From Botryococcus braunii (lineage: Eukaryota; Chlorophyta; Trebouxiophyceae), in assembly GCA_002005505.1 (NCBI GenBank), contig KV908403.1, positions 2,501 through 22,500 of the forward strand: DNA of 20,000 nucleotides, given 5' to 3'. How positions within the stretch are numbered: position 1 is the first letter of the stretch; every line of letters begins with the position of its first letter. This document shows positions 10,313-20,000 of this stretch, one piece after another. The notes beneath the pieces are model-generated. The model saw only the letters and a program-made list of their open reading frames with translations, had not been told where the DNA came from and did no database searches. Made by a program: the position numbers and the translations under genes.

Positions 10313-10719
10313 TGGTCGAGTGCTTAGGTGGCATCAGGAAAGCTTCGAACCCCACAGCTTCAAGCTTTTAAGTGACGAAGGACTTGCTCAGTGTGCTCAT
10401 GGCAAGGCTCATTGATATGCAGCTGGCGCATTTTCATCAGAGGTCCCTTGTCGGCCACACCAGTACGGTGGACAAACCGGGTAATGTTACATATTCCTGG
10501 CGGTACGGCCTTTACATGTGCAGGGTTCGCAGTATATTGCGATCCACAAAAGGATGCATTGTCCTTTTCCATACCAGCTGGCAATATTGGCTGGTGAGCG
10601 GGAAGACCAACCAGCCACAATGTAACAATCCACACAATGGCGCCAATGTATGTCACCCCTCTAGAAACGAACAAGTGTGCGCCGGAGTGACAATTTTAAA
10701 AACGCACATTTGAAAGTGT

Positions 10720-10917
<198 letters not shown>

Positions 10918-12728
10918 TGCATGCATGCATGCGAGAGAGATGCATGTATGCACCCTGTGGTCGCAGCATGCATCGCGTATCAAACAAAATTGCATCGACA
11001 TTTGTTAGTATTCACATTCAGTATCGGTCTGCAATTCTTCTGCATCCCCACTTCAGTTCAATATCCCAATTATTACATGTTCCCTTCTCATTTTGTCAGC
11101 CAAATTCACTACTATTCTTAGCAAACTTAGCGACAAAACTACCAAAAGTCCTGGTCCCAAGATCTTATTGTGCTCCCTTATTGCCCCACTTGATTACACG
11201 AAGCTACACACATACCCAAAATCACCAGGGGCGCTGCATAAGTACCATCTCTGATTTAGAGACCACGGCCTAATCAACCTCCACCCACATCTTGGTGCAT
11301 CTAACTCCCTTACCCATACATGCTGCCCCCTGCATGCAAGTCGCATTCAATCCTCCATACTCCCAACCACTTCTGCAGCATGCTTCAAAACGTCGGTGGA
11401 CGCCAAGATTCAAGTGAGCGGATTAGGATGGGCAACCTCCCCCCCCCCCCTTCCCCACACCCCTTTTGGCCAGTTCGAAAACTCATGCTACAAACCTGTG
11501 CCATCAATCGCCGCAAGACACAGGTGAGCTCGACCAGCCGGGCGGCTACTTTGGCTCGATGACACGGGGGTCGATGCCTGAATTGACACAATACTGCATG
11601 ACCATTCACACCACAAGAGTGATAGCACCTTCCTCCCACACGCATGAAAGCCAATCCCCATTTTAGATGGGAATCCCATGCTGAAACCAATGTATCAAAC
11701 TGCTCTTCCGCTGCACATGTCGGCCCCCTAAGCCACGATGGTCCTGTCTGTTCGCTGTTCGGTGACACGATCATATGCAGCTTCCAACTGGAAGGGGACT
11801 GCATACTCATGGCAAACAGGGGATATGTATATTGTATGAACGGGTTGCACATTCCCTCCCCACCTACCTCGCTGCAAGATCCTCTCCACTCCTACCTCAT
11901 CATACCTCTAGGCGAGTGGGTTATGGATTTCGTACGAACTCAGAATCCAGAAGGGGCGCCGTCCTTGCGGGGATCGGAAGCGCCCGTCAACCCACCTCTG
12001 AACGGTTCCCTCACGATGGCTTGCACAACCGCTCCCCACGCGGTCCCATTCACTTGGTGACCGCGAGCCCTTAAATCCTGCAGCCCAGCCACATTCCCGC
12101 CCCCTCGTTGTTTCTACTCCCTTCCATGCTTGCTTGTTTATGGTGGAGGGGGCTGGCAACGTCATGTGCTGGAACTGAAGGCTTTTGGAACGAAACAGGG
12201 CCACGTTGCCACCAAGTACCAACACTTCTACCACTACTTCTAGCCACCAGCTCCTGGCCACCAAGTACCAATACGTCTGGCCACCACCTCAGGCAACCAA
12301 ATCCACTGCGTAGATTCCTTTGCTGCTCTCCGTCTCCCCCCCCCCCCCCTCCCCTTTAAGCTCTTTGTTACTTCCCCTACCCTCTCTCACTGCCTCCCTC
12401 TCCCTCTGCCACTCTCTCATCTCTGCCATCCTCCTCCATGTCAAACCCCCCTTCCCCTTCCTGCTCCACCTCTCCCCTCGTCCCCACAAGCTCCTTTTCC
12501 CCGACCCCGCAAATTCCATTGGCCCCCCCAAGCTATCCTGCCGCTCCTTCTCAGACAGCCTCCCAGCCCCCACCACATGAGTTTTCCACTGCAGAGGCTC
12601 ACAATCAGAAAGGACAGAAGGACAGGCAAGTTTGCGTTGGACGGGAGGGTTACACCAACTCTTATACCTTTAAAACTCCTGACCCTTAAAATAGCCCAAC
12701 CTGAAATGGGGAGGGCAGGGCGGGGCAC

Positions 12729-19884
<7,156 letters not shown>

Positions 19885-19912
19885 CTGCCCACTTCCCAGA
19901 CCCACCCTCACA

Positions 19913-19914
<2 letters not shown>

Positions 19915-20000
<86 letters not shown>
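19915..20000 (+). repeat. (CA)n microsatellite running off the window edge
   Basis: Pure CA from 19915 to the last base. It lies in the GGT intron just upstream (in transcription) of the exon starting at 19884, only about 30 bases from that acceptor. Confidence 0.96.

Noticed and set aside
9827..10415. Cys-Val and His-Thr rich open frames of 140-167 codons
   Set aside because: They are translations of the (TG)n/(CA)n tract.
11385..12060. 138-codon (+) and 155-codon (-) open frames, one with NGHAVLCQF that vaguely recalls GGT C-termini
   Set aside because: The resemblance is too short and lacks surrounding GGT residues. No in-phase splice link to the exon ending at 12729 was found.

Overview
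The window looks like nuclear DNA of a eukaryote, most likely a green-lineage organism (alga or early streptophyte) with a primary plastid. The evidence is: genes in several exons with GT-AG introns of about 200-1500 bp; a plastid-family protein (DUF760) whose first exon looks like a simple chloroplast transit peptide with no hydrophobic ER signal; a plant/bacterial-style gamma-glutamyltransferase; and very long (CA)n and (GA)n dinucleotide tracts. The lineage is an inference from these features; species is not determinable here.

Layout. Bases 1-2441 (+ strand) hold the 3' part of an alcohol-forming fatty acyl-CoA reductase (FAR) gene, five exons, with the N-terminal NADPH-binding part off the window. 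Bases 2442-4953 are intergenic and unusually rich in perfect palindromes and a fold-back (MITE-like) element. Bases 4954-8325 (+) hold an apparently complete six-exon DUF760 gene, homologous to the plant plastid protein family that includes the 'UV-B-induced protein' At3g17800. Bases 8326-12728 contain no gene I can support and are dominated by simple repeats: facing C15/G19 runs, a (TG)n/(CG)n tract and a compound (CA)n-(GA)n tract. From 19884 down to 12729 (- strand) lies a gamma-glutamyltransferase (GGT) gene with five recognisable exons, including the autocatalytic threonine. Its first exons lie beyond the right edge and its last exon was not found.

The oddest structure is inside the GGT intron at 12868-14343. 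About ten degenerate tandem copies of the 3' edge of the upstream GGT exon plus its 5' splice site fill 13640-14345, so the gene carries an array of decoy exon ends. A second oddity is the about 3.9 kb GGT intron (15876-19780). It holds another, unidentified, coding-looking stretch on the same strand and two compound microsatellites, and I see no canonical GT donor where the GGT alignment wants one.

The three genes are independent eukaryotic loci. FAR and DUF760 are in tandem, and GGT converges on DUF760. They act in fatty alcohol/wax formation, plastid function (role unclear) and glutathione breakdown respectively. No evidence of co-regulation, CRISPR, insertion sequence or RNA gene was seen.
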